A stretch of 14,338 bases of DNA from Baffinella frigidus (GCA_026770585.1 MU646372.1:770629-784966), one strand, 5' to 3'. Counted from the stretch's first letter, positions 1-6,627 are shown. The notes: a model not told the origin generated them from the letters alone. Translations and numbers: made by a program.

Positions 1-92
1 CCAAACCCCAAACCCCAAACCCCAAACCCTATACCCCAAACCCCAAACCCCAAACCCCAAACCCCAAACCCCAAACCCCAAACCCCAAACCA
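1..92. repeat. CCCCAAA telomere-like heptamer array in an intron
   Basis: About a dozen direct copies of CCCCAAA, with one CCCTATA variant, run straight into a CAG that serves as the 3' splice site of the first exon. The C-rich strand is the coding strand, as in most later introns of this gene. It is not a chromosome end, because coding exons follow in the same orientation and further arrays lie throughout the window. Confidence 0.9.
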
Positions 93-93
93 G

Positions 94-159
94 GACGTGA
101 CATCATCGTCATCGGCGAGAGTGCAGGTTCCGCGGACGCTGGCGCCCGGCGTCGTGCAG
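94..159 (+). CDS. Exon 1 of the window: end of a TIG/IPT domain
   Basis: Twenty-two codons starting in phase 0 after AAACCAG and ending at GTGCAG before a GTCAAA donor. The last residues read VQVPRTLAPGVVQ. Spliced to the next exon (VEISLNG...) this gives the usual end of a TIG/IPT immunoglobulin-like fold: a valine-proline pair, an APG turn, then the VEISLNG strand. Reading on without splicing meets a stop at 172-174. The 3' part of the exon, with its donor, is duplicated at about 308-344. The exon is short and rests on the quality of the join, so confidence is moderate. Confidence 0.6.
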
Positions 160-163
160 GTCA

Positions 164-307
164 AACTGTTTTAATTGAACGAAAGTTTCAATGAAAATTA
201 CTACACGTTTGCTTTAATATTACTAGTAAACATCGTTGTGTGTACTAAATTTGGTTGCTTTGACACAGTTCGCCGAAATGTTTCAACGTAAAACAGCTTG
301 CCTGTGA
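164..307. repeat. Degenerate fold-back between duplicated exon-1 ends
   Basis: The left part reads CTGTTTTAATTGAACGAAAG, and the complement of the right part reads CTGTTTTACGTTGAAAC, so the ends pair imperfectly. A core resembling AAAATTACTACAC is shared with the family D fold-backs at 7734-7893 and 9553-9731. It sits exactly between the two copies of the exon-1 3' end, so it looks like the inserted or inverted segment that accompanied that duplication. Confidence 0.5.
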
Positions 308-344
308 AATCCGCGGACGCTCGCGCCCGGCGTCGTGCAGGTCG
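308..344 (+). pseudogene. Duplicate of the exon-1 3' end with its donor
   Basis: The segment CCGCGGACGCTCGCGCC onward repeats 129-163 with one mismatch (CTG to CTC), up to and including GTGCAG followed by GTC. In frame it gives PRTLAPGVVQ again. GT at 341 is a second possible donor. A gene model could also call 160-340 a separate 181-bp intron with GTGCAG at both ends, but the frame then reaches a stop at 380-382. Confidence 0.6.
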
Positions 345-378
345 TGTCCCGCGCCGCGTCCCTGAACCGTTGTGTTTT

Positions 379-496
379 CTAGCTCTGCCTGACTTTAATT
401 CTGGCACGTCCTTACAAGTATTTAACAGAAATCCAGTACAAAAGGGCGAATAGAAAGCCTTTAGGACGAGCCAGAATAAAACTCAAGCAGAGCTAG
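379..496. mobile_element. Family A MITE, copy 1 (diverged)
   Basis: A 118-bp element with terminal inverted repeats beginning CTAGCTCTGCCTGA and ending CAAGCAGAGCTAG. It is related to 941-1059 by both ends and by the internal stretch GAAATCCAGTA. TA at the outer edge of each terminus fits a TA target duplication. There is no ORF, so it is non-autonomous. Confidence 0.75.
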
Positions 497-566
497 TTGT
501 TCTCGGGCTGTGCAGCGGGCCGCGCCATGTCACGCGTGGATCCACGCCAAACACACTGCTAGCAGC

Positions 567-690
567 AAGATTCTGCTAAAGCCAACCCCCATACAAACCG
601 CCAACTCCAGGATTCCAACACGCCAGATTGGCGCCCTCAATCTACTCAAAAGTTGACGGTTTGTACGGGGATTGACTTTAGCAGAATCTT
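567..690. repeat. Fold-back with 40-bp arms
   Basis: Arms 567-606 and 651-690 pair at 36 of 40 positions around a 44-bp centre. All four mismatches are transitions, as expected from decay of a once perfect palindrome, perhaps by methylcytosine deamination. The left arm begins AAGATTCTGCTAAAG and the right arm ends CTTTAGCAGAATCTT. Confidence 0.8.
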
Positions 691-758
691 CCCACTTACA
701 GTTACTAGCAAAATCTTCCCACTTACAGTTACTAGCAAAATCTTCCCACTTGAAGTTT
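691..758. repeat. 27-bp tandem repeat, about 2.4 copies
   Basis: Unit CCCACTTACAGTTACTAGCA plus AAATCTT at 691-717 and 718-744, with a partial unit after that. The last seven bases of the unit match the end of the adjacent fold-back arm, so the repeat probably grew from that arm. Confidence 0.85.
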
Positions 759-775
759 ACCATGTCTACGCCTCG

Positions 776-915
776 TTCCACCCGGGTGGTGTGTGACTGG
801 CTGGCGAGGCAGACAGTCGTCCACATACGGGAGGTCTTGTGTAACAAACGCGCCTTACACTCGACGACTGGCTGACTCAGTCGCTTTACAGGTGGAGATC
901 TCGCTCAACGGCGAC
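776..915 (+). pseudogene. Duplicate of the exon-2 acceptor region and first codons
   Basis: This segment repeats about 1072-1246: GTGTGTGACTGGCTGGC, CAGTCGTCCA, a ...CTTACACTCGACGACTG block, then TTTACAG followed by the codons for VEISLNG. Homology stops after GGCGA at about 915, so this is a broken exon start behind an intact 3' splice site. Confidence 0.7.
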
Positions 916-940
916 TGCCGTGTGGTGCATTGCCTAATTC

Positions 941-1059
941 CTAGCTCTGCCTGAGTAAAACTGGGCTCGCCATAAAACACATTTAGAGCAGGAAATCCAG
1001 TAAAAACGTGCACGTAAAATACATTGATGACGAGCCCAGTTTTACTCAGGCAGAGCTAG
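941..1059. mobile_element. Family A MITE, copy 2 (29-bp perfect terminal inverted repeats)
   Basis: 119 bp. Arms 941-969 and 1031-1059 are perfect complements, starting CTAGCTCTGCCTGAGTAAAA. TA is present at each outer edge. The core is A+T-rich with no coding capacity. The perfect arms suggest a younger insertion than copy 1. It lies between the two copies of the exon-2 acceptor. Confidence 0.85.
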
Positions 1060-1222
1060 AATACGTCCCGTTGCACGGGTGGTGTGTGACTGGCTGGCGG
1101 TGCCGCTTTACAGGGATATATCGGTGACTGGCTGGTGGCAAAGTCAGCCAGTCGTCCATCTACGGGAGTTCGTTTGTAACAAATGAGCCTTACACTCGAC
1201 GACTGACTCTGTCGCGTTACAG

Positions 1223-1342
1223 GTGGAGATCTCGCTCAACGGCGAGCACTGGCTCCCCGCGGGCGAAATCGCGTTCTTCGCCCCCCCCCAGATCCTCTCC
1301 CTCTCTCCCTCTTCGGGCCCCGTCAGCGGGGGGACCCCTCTG
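1223..1342 (+). CDS. Exon 2: junction of two TIG/IPT domains
   Basis: Forty codons, phase 0 at both ends, between GTTACAG and a GTGCGC donor. It begins VEISLNGEHW, the last strand of the preceding TIG domain, then FFAPPQI, and ends ILSLSPSSGPVSGGTPL. That ending is the hallmark start of a TIG/IPT domain: a hydrophobic strand, PSSGP, then GGT. This immunoglobulin-like fold occurs in plexins, Met-type receptors and many algal surface proteins. The next exon continues VLTTTALPDT, which completes the pattern. Unspliced reading meets a stop shortly after 1380, supporting a donor near 1343. Confidence 0.8.
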
Positions 1343-1740
1343 GTGCGCCCTCCTCCCGCACGATCCCTCCCATACGTCGACAACAGAGGATAGTGGAGTT
1401 GCCTTGGTCAACACCCGCGGATGACAGAGAGTGACAAACCCGTAGTCCACAACAGAAGATGGCAGGGCCCGCCCCCCCCCCCCGACCGTGCGGCGATTTA
1501 CAAAGCGGTTCTCCTGGTACAAATAATAAAACGCACCTCCTCTAACATTCATAGGCCAACGTCCTGAAAACCGGGTAGTTAAGCCTACGGTATTGCCTAC
1601 GGTAGGCCGTAGGGGCCTCGGGGGGGTCCTACGAAACATTACTTCCTAGGAGCCCTACGGCCTACCGTAGGCAATACCGTAGGCCTAACCACCCGGATTT
1701 CAGTCCGGTTCCCTATTAACATGGCGCCCCGGGGTCGCAG
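1343..1740 (+). other. Intron 2 (398 bp)
   Basis: GTGCGC to GTCGCAG. It holds a poly-C tract at about 1470-1482 and a complete family B fold-back (1551-1716) ending only 24 bp before the 3' splice site. No coding sequence was recognised. Confidence 0.7.
1551..1716. mobile_element. Family B MITE, copy 1
   Basis: A 166-bp fold-back with arms containing CCTGAAAACCGGGTAGTTA, CCTACGGTATTGCCTA and their complements. Termini are ATAGGC on the left and CCCTAT on the right, TA-edged. It is related to 10505-10666 but in the opposite orientation, since the left end here matches the complement of the right end there. No ORF. Confidence 0.85.
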
Positions 1741-2029
1741 GTGCTGACGACAACAGCGCTCCCCGACACGCAGTACACCATGCCGCCCCTCGCGTGCCGC
1801 CTCGGGCCCTCGACCACCCCCGCGACCCGCGTGTCCGCGACCACCGTGGCATGCGCCACGCCCGCGCACAGGCTCGCCGCGGACCCTGGGTGGGTGCACT
1901 GGGGGCGGGAGGGGGTGCGGCTGGAGCAGCGCGGGGGGGCTAAGTTGTCGAACGATACGGGGGGGGGGGCGGTGTTTTTGTATGAGTGCTCGGGGGGGGA
2001 GGTTGGGGGAGGGGTATGCTGCGCCCCAG
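1741..2029 (+). CDS. Exon 3: body of a TIG/IPT domain, entering the Cys-rich region
   Basis: 289 nt, starting in phase 0 after GGTCGCAG and ending in phase 1 at GCCCCAG before GTGCCC. The sequence contains VLTTTALPDT, MPPLACRLG, VSATTVACATPAH, GAKLSNDTGGG and AVFLYE. This is the usual TIG layout: GGT...L, C-x-LG, then V-x-C-x-TP, then a closing strand and a F-x-Y motif. A donor at 1890 or 1894 is possible, but the domain clearly continues to 1985, and only the 2029 end gives the phase needed by exon 4. The final GVCCAPG joins exon 4 (TAGDGSYCIGC) as the start of a GCC2/GCC3 repeat. Confidence 0.72.
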
Positions 2030-2032
2030 GTG

Positions 2033-2278
2033 CCCTAAATCCTAAACCCTGAACCCTGGATCTTCAACTCCAAACCCTAAACCCTCCCCTAAACTCTGAA
2101 CCCTAAATCCTGAACTCTAAACCCTAAACCCTAAACCCTAAACCCTAAACCCTAAACCCTAAACCCTAAACCCTAAACCCTACGTAAACCCTAAACCCTA
2201 AACCCTAAACCCTAAACCCTACGTAAACCCTAAACCCTAAACCCTAAACCCTCAACCCTAAACCCTAACCCTAAACCC
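2033..2278. repeat. CCCTAAA telomere-type heptamer array
   Basis: About 30 copies of CCCTAAA. Edges are degenerate (CCCTGAA, CCTAAAT), the centre is homogeneous, and there are two identical CTACGTAAACCC interruptions. The array is interstitial, immediately after the inferred donor of exon 3. Confidence 0.95.
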
Positions 2279-2328
2279 GTCGCTCCCCCTCTTCTCATCG
2301 CACCACTCTCGGTTTGCAGGGTCGTTGG

Positions 2329-2493
2329 GATTTCATCCGGACGAGTATTCATAATGAATACGATTTCGGGGATCTCCGATTTGATTTTGGTGTATCTTGA
2401 GGCTATAAATGAAGTCTAGATAGACGACTGTCTTATTTATACCCCTTAAGATACATCAAAATCGTATTCGTTATGAATACTCGGCGGGATTAG
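2329..2493. mobile_element. Family D fold-back, copy 1
   Basis: Ends GATTTCATCCGGACGAG and CTCGGCGGGATTAGATT. Both arms carry GAGTATTCATAA and CGAATACGAT or close variants. The left arm has an extra segment around CGGGGATCTCCGATT that also appears in the copy at 7734-7893. No ORF. Confidence 0.75.
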
Positions 2494-2625
2494 ATTTGCC
2501 ATGCAGACTAAGGTAGGCCCTAGCGCTCCCAGGACCGCTTCTCAAAAATCGAACAGCGATCTGATTGGTTGTGATGCCTCAGTACATTTATGTGATTCGT
2601 GCTGACGAATCAGATGCATCGATGC

Positions 2626-2720
2626 TTATGGATTACGGTTTATGGTTTATGGATTATGGTGTACGGTTTATGGCGTATGGTTGATGGTTTATGGCTTATG
2701 GTTAATGGTTTACGGCTTAG
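2626..2720. repeat. Degenerate TTTATGG/TTATGGT heptamer repeat between ATCGAT palindromes
   Basis: Around a dozen 7-bp units such as TTTATGG, ATTATGG and TTTACGG. It is bounded by GCATCGATGCTTATG on the left and TTAGCATCGATGCTATG on the right. The 7-bp period equals that of the telomere-like arrays, but the sequence differs. Confidence 0.8.
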
Positions 2721-2740
2721 CATCGATGCTATGTTTTGCA

Positions 2741-2940
2741 GGGACCGCAAGACAGGGACCGTGATGGATCCTACTGCATCGGGTGCAGGGCCAACACCGT
2801 CGCGCCAGTGCACGGCCTCGAACAGTGATCTGATTGGTTGTGATGCCTCGGTGTGGTGGGCAGGAACCGCGGGGGATGGATCCGACGGGGCGTACTGCGT
2901 CGGGAGCAGGGCCAACACATTCGCGCCAGTGCATGACCTC
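2741..2940 (+). pseudogene. Two degenerate copies of the exon-4 start
   Basis: Copy 1 (about 2741-2819, after TTTTGCAG) encodes DGSYCIGCRANTVAPVHGL, then reaches a stop (GAACAGTGA). Copy 2 (about 2861-2940, after GGGCAG) encodes ANTFAPVHDL but has an insertion and has changed CIGC to CVGS. Both lack the second half of exon 4, which contains CLPCPANA. The segment AGTGATCTGATTGGTTGTGA before copy 2 recurs before copy 1 at about 2560, so the unit is a tandem duplication of intron plus exon edge. Confidence 0.75.
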
Positions 2941-2990
2941 AGTACATTTATCTGTTTCGTGCTGACGTCGTCAAATGTTATTTTGGGCAG

Positions 2991-3095
2991 GGACCGCGGG
3001 AGACGGATCCTACTGCATCGGGTGCAGGGCCAACACCTTCGCGCCAGTGCACGGCCTCGCAACCTGTCTCCCGTGCCCCGCGAACGCCGCGGCAG
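2991..3095 (+). CDS. Exon 4: GCC2/GCC3 Cys-rich repeat
   Basis: 105 nt after TTTTGGGCAG. The frame gives TAGDGSYCIGCRANTF then HGLATCLPCPANAAAG. C-x2-C-x-ANTF and C-x2-CPANA are typical of the ephrin-receptor-like GCC2/GCC3 repeat (Pfam Ephrin_rec_like). The 5' phase matches exon 3. At the 3' end there is no GT in the required phase; cutting at GGCAG before GCATAC and joining to 3535 restores PANAAAG-NSSANCTCGAGY, the usual continuation of such repeats, so a GC-AG intron follows. It is the only intact member of three tandem copies. Confidence 0.78.
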
Positions 3096-3534
3096 GCATA
3101 CACCCTAGACCCTAAGCCCTGAACCCTACACCCTGAACCTAAATACTAAACCCTGAATCATACACCCTGAACCCTAAGCACTGAACCCTACACCCTGAAC
3201 CTAAACCCTATACCCTAAATCATGCACCCTAAACCCTAAACCCTGAACCCTACACCCTGAACCTAAATCCTATACCCTAAACCATACACCCCAGACCCTA
3301 AACCCTGAACCCTACGCCCTGATCCTAAACCCTTTACCCTAAACCATGCACCCTAAACCCTAAACCCTAAACCCTACACCCTGAATCTAAATCCTAAACC
3401 CTAAACCATGCATCCTAAACCCTAAGACCTGAACCCTACACCCTGAACCTAAACCCTAAACCCCAAACCCCAAACCCCAAACCCCAAACCCCAAACCCCA
3501 AACCCCAAACCCCAAACCCCAAACCCCAAACCAG
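3096..3534 (+). other. Intron 4 (439 bp), apparent GC-AG intron made mostly of telomere-like heptamers
   Basis: Begins GCATAC and ends AAACCAG. CAGGC occurs at both boundaries. The interior is CCCTAAA, CCCTGAA, CCCTACA and CCCCAAA units with a longer period of roughly 60-80 bp (recurring ...CCCTACACCCTGAACC...), and no recognisable coding sequence. Confidence 0.65.
3103..3532. repeat. Heptamer array with higher-order structure
   Basis: Units related to CCCTAAA fill 3103-3450 in a recurring block order (CCCTGAA, CCCTACA, CCCTGAACC, TAAACCCTATA, CCATGCA). Homogeneous CCCCAAA then follows to 3532. The block order suggests amplification of multi-heptamer units rather than addition of single repeats. 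Confidence 0.9.
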
Positions 3535-3718
3535 GCAACTCCTCCGCAAACTGCACGTGCGGCGCAGGCTACGAAGGGCTCATAACCTCAGGGGAGCCTG
3601 GGGAGGAGGATGGGCGGTGTGCGGTGTGCGAGGCGGGGACGGCGAGTGCGGAGGGGGGGGAGTGTGTGGCGTGCGCGGAGGGGACCTTCGGCGCTGAGGC
3701 ACGACTCGCGGAGTGCAG
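3535..3718 (+). CDS. Exon 5: GCC2/GCC3 Cys-rich repeats
   Basis: 184 nt between AAACCAG and a GTGCGC donor. The frame reads NSSANCTCGAGYEG, CAVCEAGTASAEGGECVAC, AEGTFGAEARLAEC. NCTCGAGY and C-x2-C followed by GTF are the GCC2/GCC3 signatures. The exon enters in phase 1 (G completed by GC) and leaves in phase 2. Across the next junction the frame reads AEC-S-ACTANSTSPPGS, a seamless repeat. NSSANCT contains an N-glycosylation sequon. Confidence 0.87.
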
Positions 3719-4079
3719 GTGCGCCCCCATCACCTCACACCTAGGGTTACGGGTTTAGGGTTTACGCCCGGAAGGTGATGCCCGTGAATGGTTTCCGTGC
3801 CCGTCCCAAGTGCCCCGCACTCGGACGGGCAGCAAGCGGGATCACCTTGAGCCTTTGCCTGATATGCCCGCGACGCGATGCCACTGAATAGTTTCCTTGC
3901 CGCATGGTGCGCGTGCTGTCCGAATGCCCGTGAAAGTGCCGGAGATGGTGCAGCTTGCTCACTAAACCCTAAACCCTAAACCCTAAACTCCAAACCCCAA
4001 ACCCCAAACCCTAAACCCTAGCCCCTACACCCTAAACCCTAAACCCTAAACCCTAAACCCTAACCCCCCAAACCTGCAG
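3719..4079 (+). other. Intron 5 (361 bp)
   Basis: GTGCGC to CCTGCAG, with TGCAG at both boundaries. It includes a short reverse-oriented run (GGGTTTAGGGTTT, 3747-3765), about 200 bp of unique sequence (3766-3960) with the pair CCCGTGAATGGTTTCC / CCACTGAATAGTTTCC, and a CCCTAAA/CCCCAAA array at 3961-4068. No gene was recognised. Confidence 0.8.
3961..4068. repeat. CCCTAAA/CCCCAAA heptamer array before exon 6
   Basis: Mixed CCCTAAA, CCCCAAA and CCCTACA units stop a few bases before the CCTGCAG acceptor. The C-rich strand is the coding strand, so the array also supplies a cytosine-rich tract upstream of the splice site. Confidence 0.9.
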
Positions 4080-5417
4080 CGCGTGCACCGCCAACTCAAC
4101 AAGCCCCCCCGGGAGCACGCACTGGTCAAACTGCACGTGCGACGCCACCTTCTACCGCCCCGCCTCGGGCGTCGACGCGTGCTGCGGCGCCGGGCACGTG
4201 CACAACCCCGGCGAGGCGCGCTGCGACCCGTGCCCCGCGGGTACCTTCCAGGCCGCGCACGAGGCCTGCACCCTGTGCGCCCCCGGGACCTCCTCCCCCC
4301 CCGGCGCTACGACGTGCGCCCCGTGTGCCGCGGACTCGTTCGCTCAGGCCGGGCAGGCGGCGTGCACCGCGTGCCCGGAAAACGCGACCGCCCCCGTGGG
4401 GAGCACGTCCCTCTGGAACTGCACGTGCAGCGCCGGGGTGGTCGTGACGGCCGGGGCGGGCGCGGCGGTGTGCGGCGCGTGCAGCGCGGGGACGTTCGCC
4501 GCCCCGTCCGGCGGAGGCTGCCTCCCGTGCCCCCTCTTCGCCACCAGCCCCTCAGGGAGCGGGGGTATCGCCAACTGCTCCTGCTCCCCGGGGTACTACG
4601 GCCCCGCCGGAGGGGAGGGGAACTGCACCGCGTGCCCACCCGGGCTGACCTCCCTGCTGGGGGCGGGGGGCGTGGGGGAGTGCGTGTGCGGGGCGGGGGA
4701 GGTGCCGGCGGGGTCGGGGTATGCGTCGGGGGTTGCGGCGGGGGCGGGGGCGGTGTGCGTGGACGGGGACGAATGTCAGAGTGCGCTCGCGTGGGGGGGG
4801 GCGCCCGCGTCGCTCGTGAAGCACTCGTGCCACGCTCACGGCACGTGCAGCAACACCGACGGCTCCTTCGCGTGCGAGTGTGACGCGGCGTTCTACGGGG
4901 ACGGGGTCGCGTGTGAGACGTGCCCGCCGACAGCGAGCAGCGCCGCGGGCGCGGAGGTGCGGGGGGACTGCGCGTGCGGCGCGGGGTACGCGTGCGGGCT
5001 CCAGGGGCCGCTTGTCGCGTCCAACGGGAGCTCCTTCCTGCAAGGGAACTGGTCCGGCGGAGAATGGGTCGAGGACATCGTGGGGGGCGAGGGGGTGGGC
5101 GTGTCGCTCACCGGGGTTGTTGGGGGGGATGTGACGGTGTCCGTCTCCGTGTTCCCGCTGCTCTCGATGCCGCTAGGGCTGGTGGCGGCTCCGCTGAGCA
5201 GCGAAGATCTGGCACGCCTGCGAGCCTTGGCGTTCCAAAAGGACGGCGAAGACCTGGGCGAGAACGCCACCAACTCGTCGCTGCCCGAGGCGGTGTCGCG
5301 GGACGCTGGGGGGGTGCTCGTCGAGTTATCCGACGCGGCCCGGAATCACATCCTACGCCTAACCCTCACGAGCCAGCGGAAAGTGCGGTACGAGTTGCTG
5401 CCGGAGGGGCACCGGGG
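4080..5417 (+). CDS. Exon 6: main Cys-rich exon - GCC2/GCC3 repeats, EGF module, start of laminin-G domain
   Basis: 1338 nt, about 446 codons, strongly GC-rich and open throughout. Counting the first full codon (4081) as residue 1, residues 1 to about 225 are GCC2/GCC3 repeats (WSNCTCDATFY, CDPCPAGTFQ, CTLCAPGTSSPPGATTC, CTACPENATAP, CSCSPGYYGP, CTACPPGLTS). About 225-280 is a calcium-binding-type EGF module (VDGDEC, then CSNTDGSFACECD, FYGDGVACETC). From about 300 to the end is a Cys-poor, beta-strand-like stretch with sequons NGSS, NWSG, NATN and NSS, ending RKVRYELLPEG. This leads into the laminin-G strands of exon 7. Entry is phase 2 and exit is phase 2, both matching the neighbours. Probably extracellular and glycosylated; function unknown. 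Confidence 0.93.
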
Positions 5418-5512
5418 GTAAACCCCAAACCCCAAACCCTAAACCCTAAACCCCAAACCCTAACCCCTAAACCCTAAACCCCAAACCCTAAACCCTAAAC
5501 CCGAACCCCTAG
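5418..5512 (+). other. Intron 6 (95 bp), built almost entirely of telomere-like heptamers
   Basis: GTAAAC donor and CCCCTAG acceptor. Everything between is CCCCAAA, CCCTAAA or CCCCTAA units. The donor itself coincides with the repeat (GTAAACCCC) and the acceptor is a repeat variant. Splicing restores RGCGSAVES and leads into the laminin-G motif in exon 7. Confidence 0.85.
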
Positions 5513-5632
5513 GTGCGGCTCAGCAGTCGAGAGCAACGTCTCGCTCCCCATCGGGCGCTGGTCGCACATCGCGGTGGTGCATCGGACGGGGGGGGGCGTC
5601 GCGCTCTTCGTCAACGGCTCGGAGGCCGCGTC
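5513..5632 (+). CDS. Exon 7: core strands of the laminin-G-like domain
   Basis: 120 nt after CCCCTAG, entered and left in phase 2. It reads NVSLPIGRWSHIAVVH and GGGVALFVNGSEAAS. W-x-H-[IV]-A-V followed about a dozen residues later by L-[FY]-V-[ND]-G is the signature of Laminin_G_3/concanavalin-like lectin domains. The 3' end is uncertain among GT at 5633, 5636 and 5639. Only 5633 gives the phase that continues through either the duplicated small exon or directly to 10164. Confidence 0.87.
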
Positions 5633-5642
5633 GTGGTGGTGG

Positions 5643-5768
5643 GTCGACGAGGCGCGGGATAGCTGCAGGTGCCCGCCCCCGCCCCCCCCCCGTTATTTGC
5701 CTTTCTCGACCCTGCGGAATGTGCGGAGCGTGCGGCGTGAAGCCGCGTTTCAAGACGCGTTCTTGTGA
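5643..5768. repeat. Segment repeated in pieces at 6103-6132, 6304-6340 and 6626-6680
   Basis: GCGGGATAGCTGCAGGT recurs at 6115-6131, CGACCCTGC...AATGTGC at 6305-6321, and GTGCGGAGCGTGCGG with GTGAAGCCGCGTT at 6630-6670. The order is kept while the spacing expands, so one duplicated segment appears to have been opened by later insertions, including the MITE at 6471-6627. Confidence 0.65.
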
Positions 5769-5847
5769 ACCGCTACCGAGCGAGGACGGGGCACGATTTT
5801 AAAAACTTTAACCTGAATCCTGAAGGAAAGGGACTTTTAAAATGAAA

Positions 5848-5875
5848 AGCCAGGACCGGAATCCCGGTCCTGGCT
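5848..5875. repeat. Perfect 12-bp hairpin with 4-bp loop
   Basis: AGCCAGGACCGG, loop AATC, then CCGGTCCTGGCT. It is preceded by a weaker A+T-rich inverted pair (ATTTTAAAA near 5796 and TTTTAAAAT near 5841). It lies in an intron of a eukaryotic gene, so I do not call it a terminator. Confidence 0.8.
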
Positions 5876-5902
5876 GTCTTATATATGCCCAGTTGGCTCG
5901 AC

Positions 5903-6079
5903 AGCGGCAACGCTCTTACCACCAACCCGCACGGCTTGGGCAAATCGACGGTTTTCGATTTCTCGATGGCAAGGGGAATTGGAGCCGTTGAAGTCGGATT
6001 CCGACTTCAACCCCCTTGAAATCCCAAATCGAAAATCGTCGATTTGACCAAGCCGTGAGGGTTGGTGATTGCAAAGCGA
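5903..6079. repeat. Long fold-back element
   Basis: Centred at about 5999, where GTTGAAGTCGGA meets TCCGACTTCAAC. Both arms carry AAATCGACG/TTTTCGATTT and CACGGCTTGG or their complements, out to GCAACGCTCTTACCACCAACC paired with GGTTGGTGATTGCAAAGCG. Arms are about 85-90 bp with small indels. No ORF. Confidence 0.85.
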
Positions 6080-6470
6080 CTCCGCGTATCCTCCCGCGGT
6101 GGGTCGGCGAGACGCGGGATAGCTGCAGGTCCATCTCCGCAAAAGTAGTAATTATTTGCTTTTGGGCAACGAAATTCACTACAGAAATGCTCTACTATTA
6201 CTTTCATGACCCAATTGTGTAGAAAATTTCGTTTTCTAAAAGCATTTATTTTTATAATAGATTGAGGTGTCTGCACACCCCCGTTGATTCCACCCGGGAG
6301 GTTTCGACCCTGCAAAATGTGCAGCCACACGAGAACGCTAGAGGGGCCTATTTAAAACCGACGCGCTTTTAAAGGTGCATTTGTGTAGTAACTTTCGTTG
6401 ATTGGTCACGTTACTAGCCATATATTGGCCAGTCACGAAGTTGGAATACCTTATCCTGGTACAATGTTCT

Positions 6471-6627
6471 CATGTGCGAGGCCGCTCAATTTAAACCGTT
6501 TTTTTGCTATCTTGGAGTGGGTTTTCTCCTAAATTAAAGCTATGCCGAAGCTAATGTAGCAAAATAAGAGAGAAACCACCCTTAAGCTAGCACGAAAGAC
6601 GGTTTAAATTGAGTGGCCTCGCACATG
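6471..6627. mobile_element. MITE with 29-bp terminal inverted repeats
   Basis: 157 bp. The left end CATGTGCGAGGCCGCTCAAT pairs with a right end terminating GTGGCCTCGCACATG; 28 of 29 bases are complementary over the terminal arms. The interior contains a second, weaker inverted pair (GGAGTGGGTTTTCTC with GAGAAACCACCC). No ORF and only one copy in the window. Confidence 0.85.

Larger units (their letters stand above)
160..1222 (+). other. Intron 1 (1063 bp), with duplicated splice-site regions and fold-back elements
   Basis: GT at 160 and TTACAG at 1217-1222. It contains a fold-back at 164-307, a copy of the exon-1 end plus donor (308-344), a family A element (379-496), another fold-back (567-690), a 27-bp tandem repeat (691-758), a copy of the exon-2 acceptor and start (776-915), and a second family A element (941-1059). 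No other coding sequence was recognised. Confidence 0.6.
2030..2990 (+). other. Intron 3 (961 bp), with heptamer array, fold-back and exon-4 pseudo-copies
   Basis: GTGCCC to GGGCAG. It contains the CCCTAAA array (2033-2278), a family D fold-back (2329-2493), a TTATGGT-type degenerate heptamer repeat (2626-2720) and two damaged copies of the exon-4 start (2741-2819 and 2861-2940). Confidence 0.65.

Noticed and set aside
1-92. Chromosome end (telomere) at the window start
   Set aside because: The heptamers run directly into a splice acceptor and exon, and similar arrays recur throughout the window, so they are interstitial.
530-847. Minus-strand frame with repeated KWEDFASNC
   Set aside because: It comes from the 27-bp tandem repeat, and no domain or consistent flanks support it.
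1639-1899. Minus-strand Arg/Gly-rich frame opposite exon 3
   Set aside because: The plus strand carries the TIG motif with correct splice phases; the minus frame is a GC-rich shadow.
2599-3108. A plus-strand open frame encoding VYGLW-type repeats followed by Cys-free sequence
   Set aside because: It reads through the degenerate heptamer repeat and the wrong frame of the exon-4 copies.
4083-5043. Alternative long frames over exon 6 (Arg-rich, Ala/Gly/Pro-rich, and minus-strand frames)
   Set aside because: GC-rich DNA leaves all frames open. Only the frame with regularly spaced CxxC, NxT/S and EGF motifs, in phase with its neighbours, looks like a protein.
5848-5875. Bacterial-type intrinsic terminator
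   Set aside because: The organism is eukaryotic, the hairpin is intronic and the downstream sequence has only a short T run.
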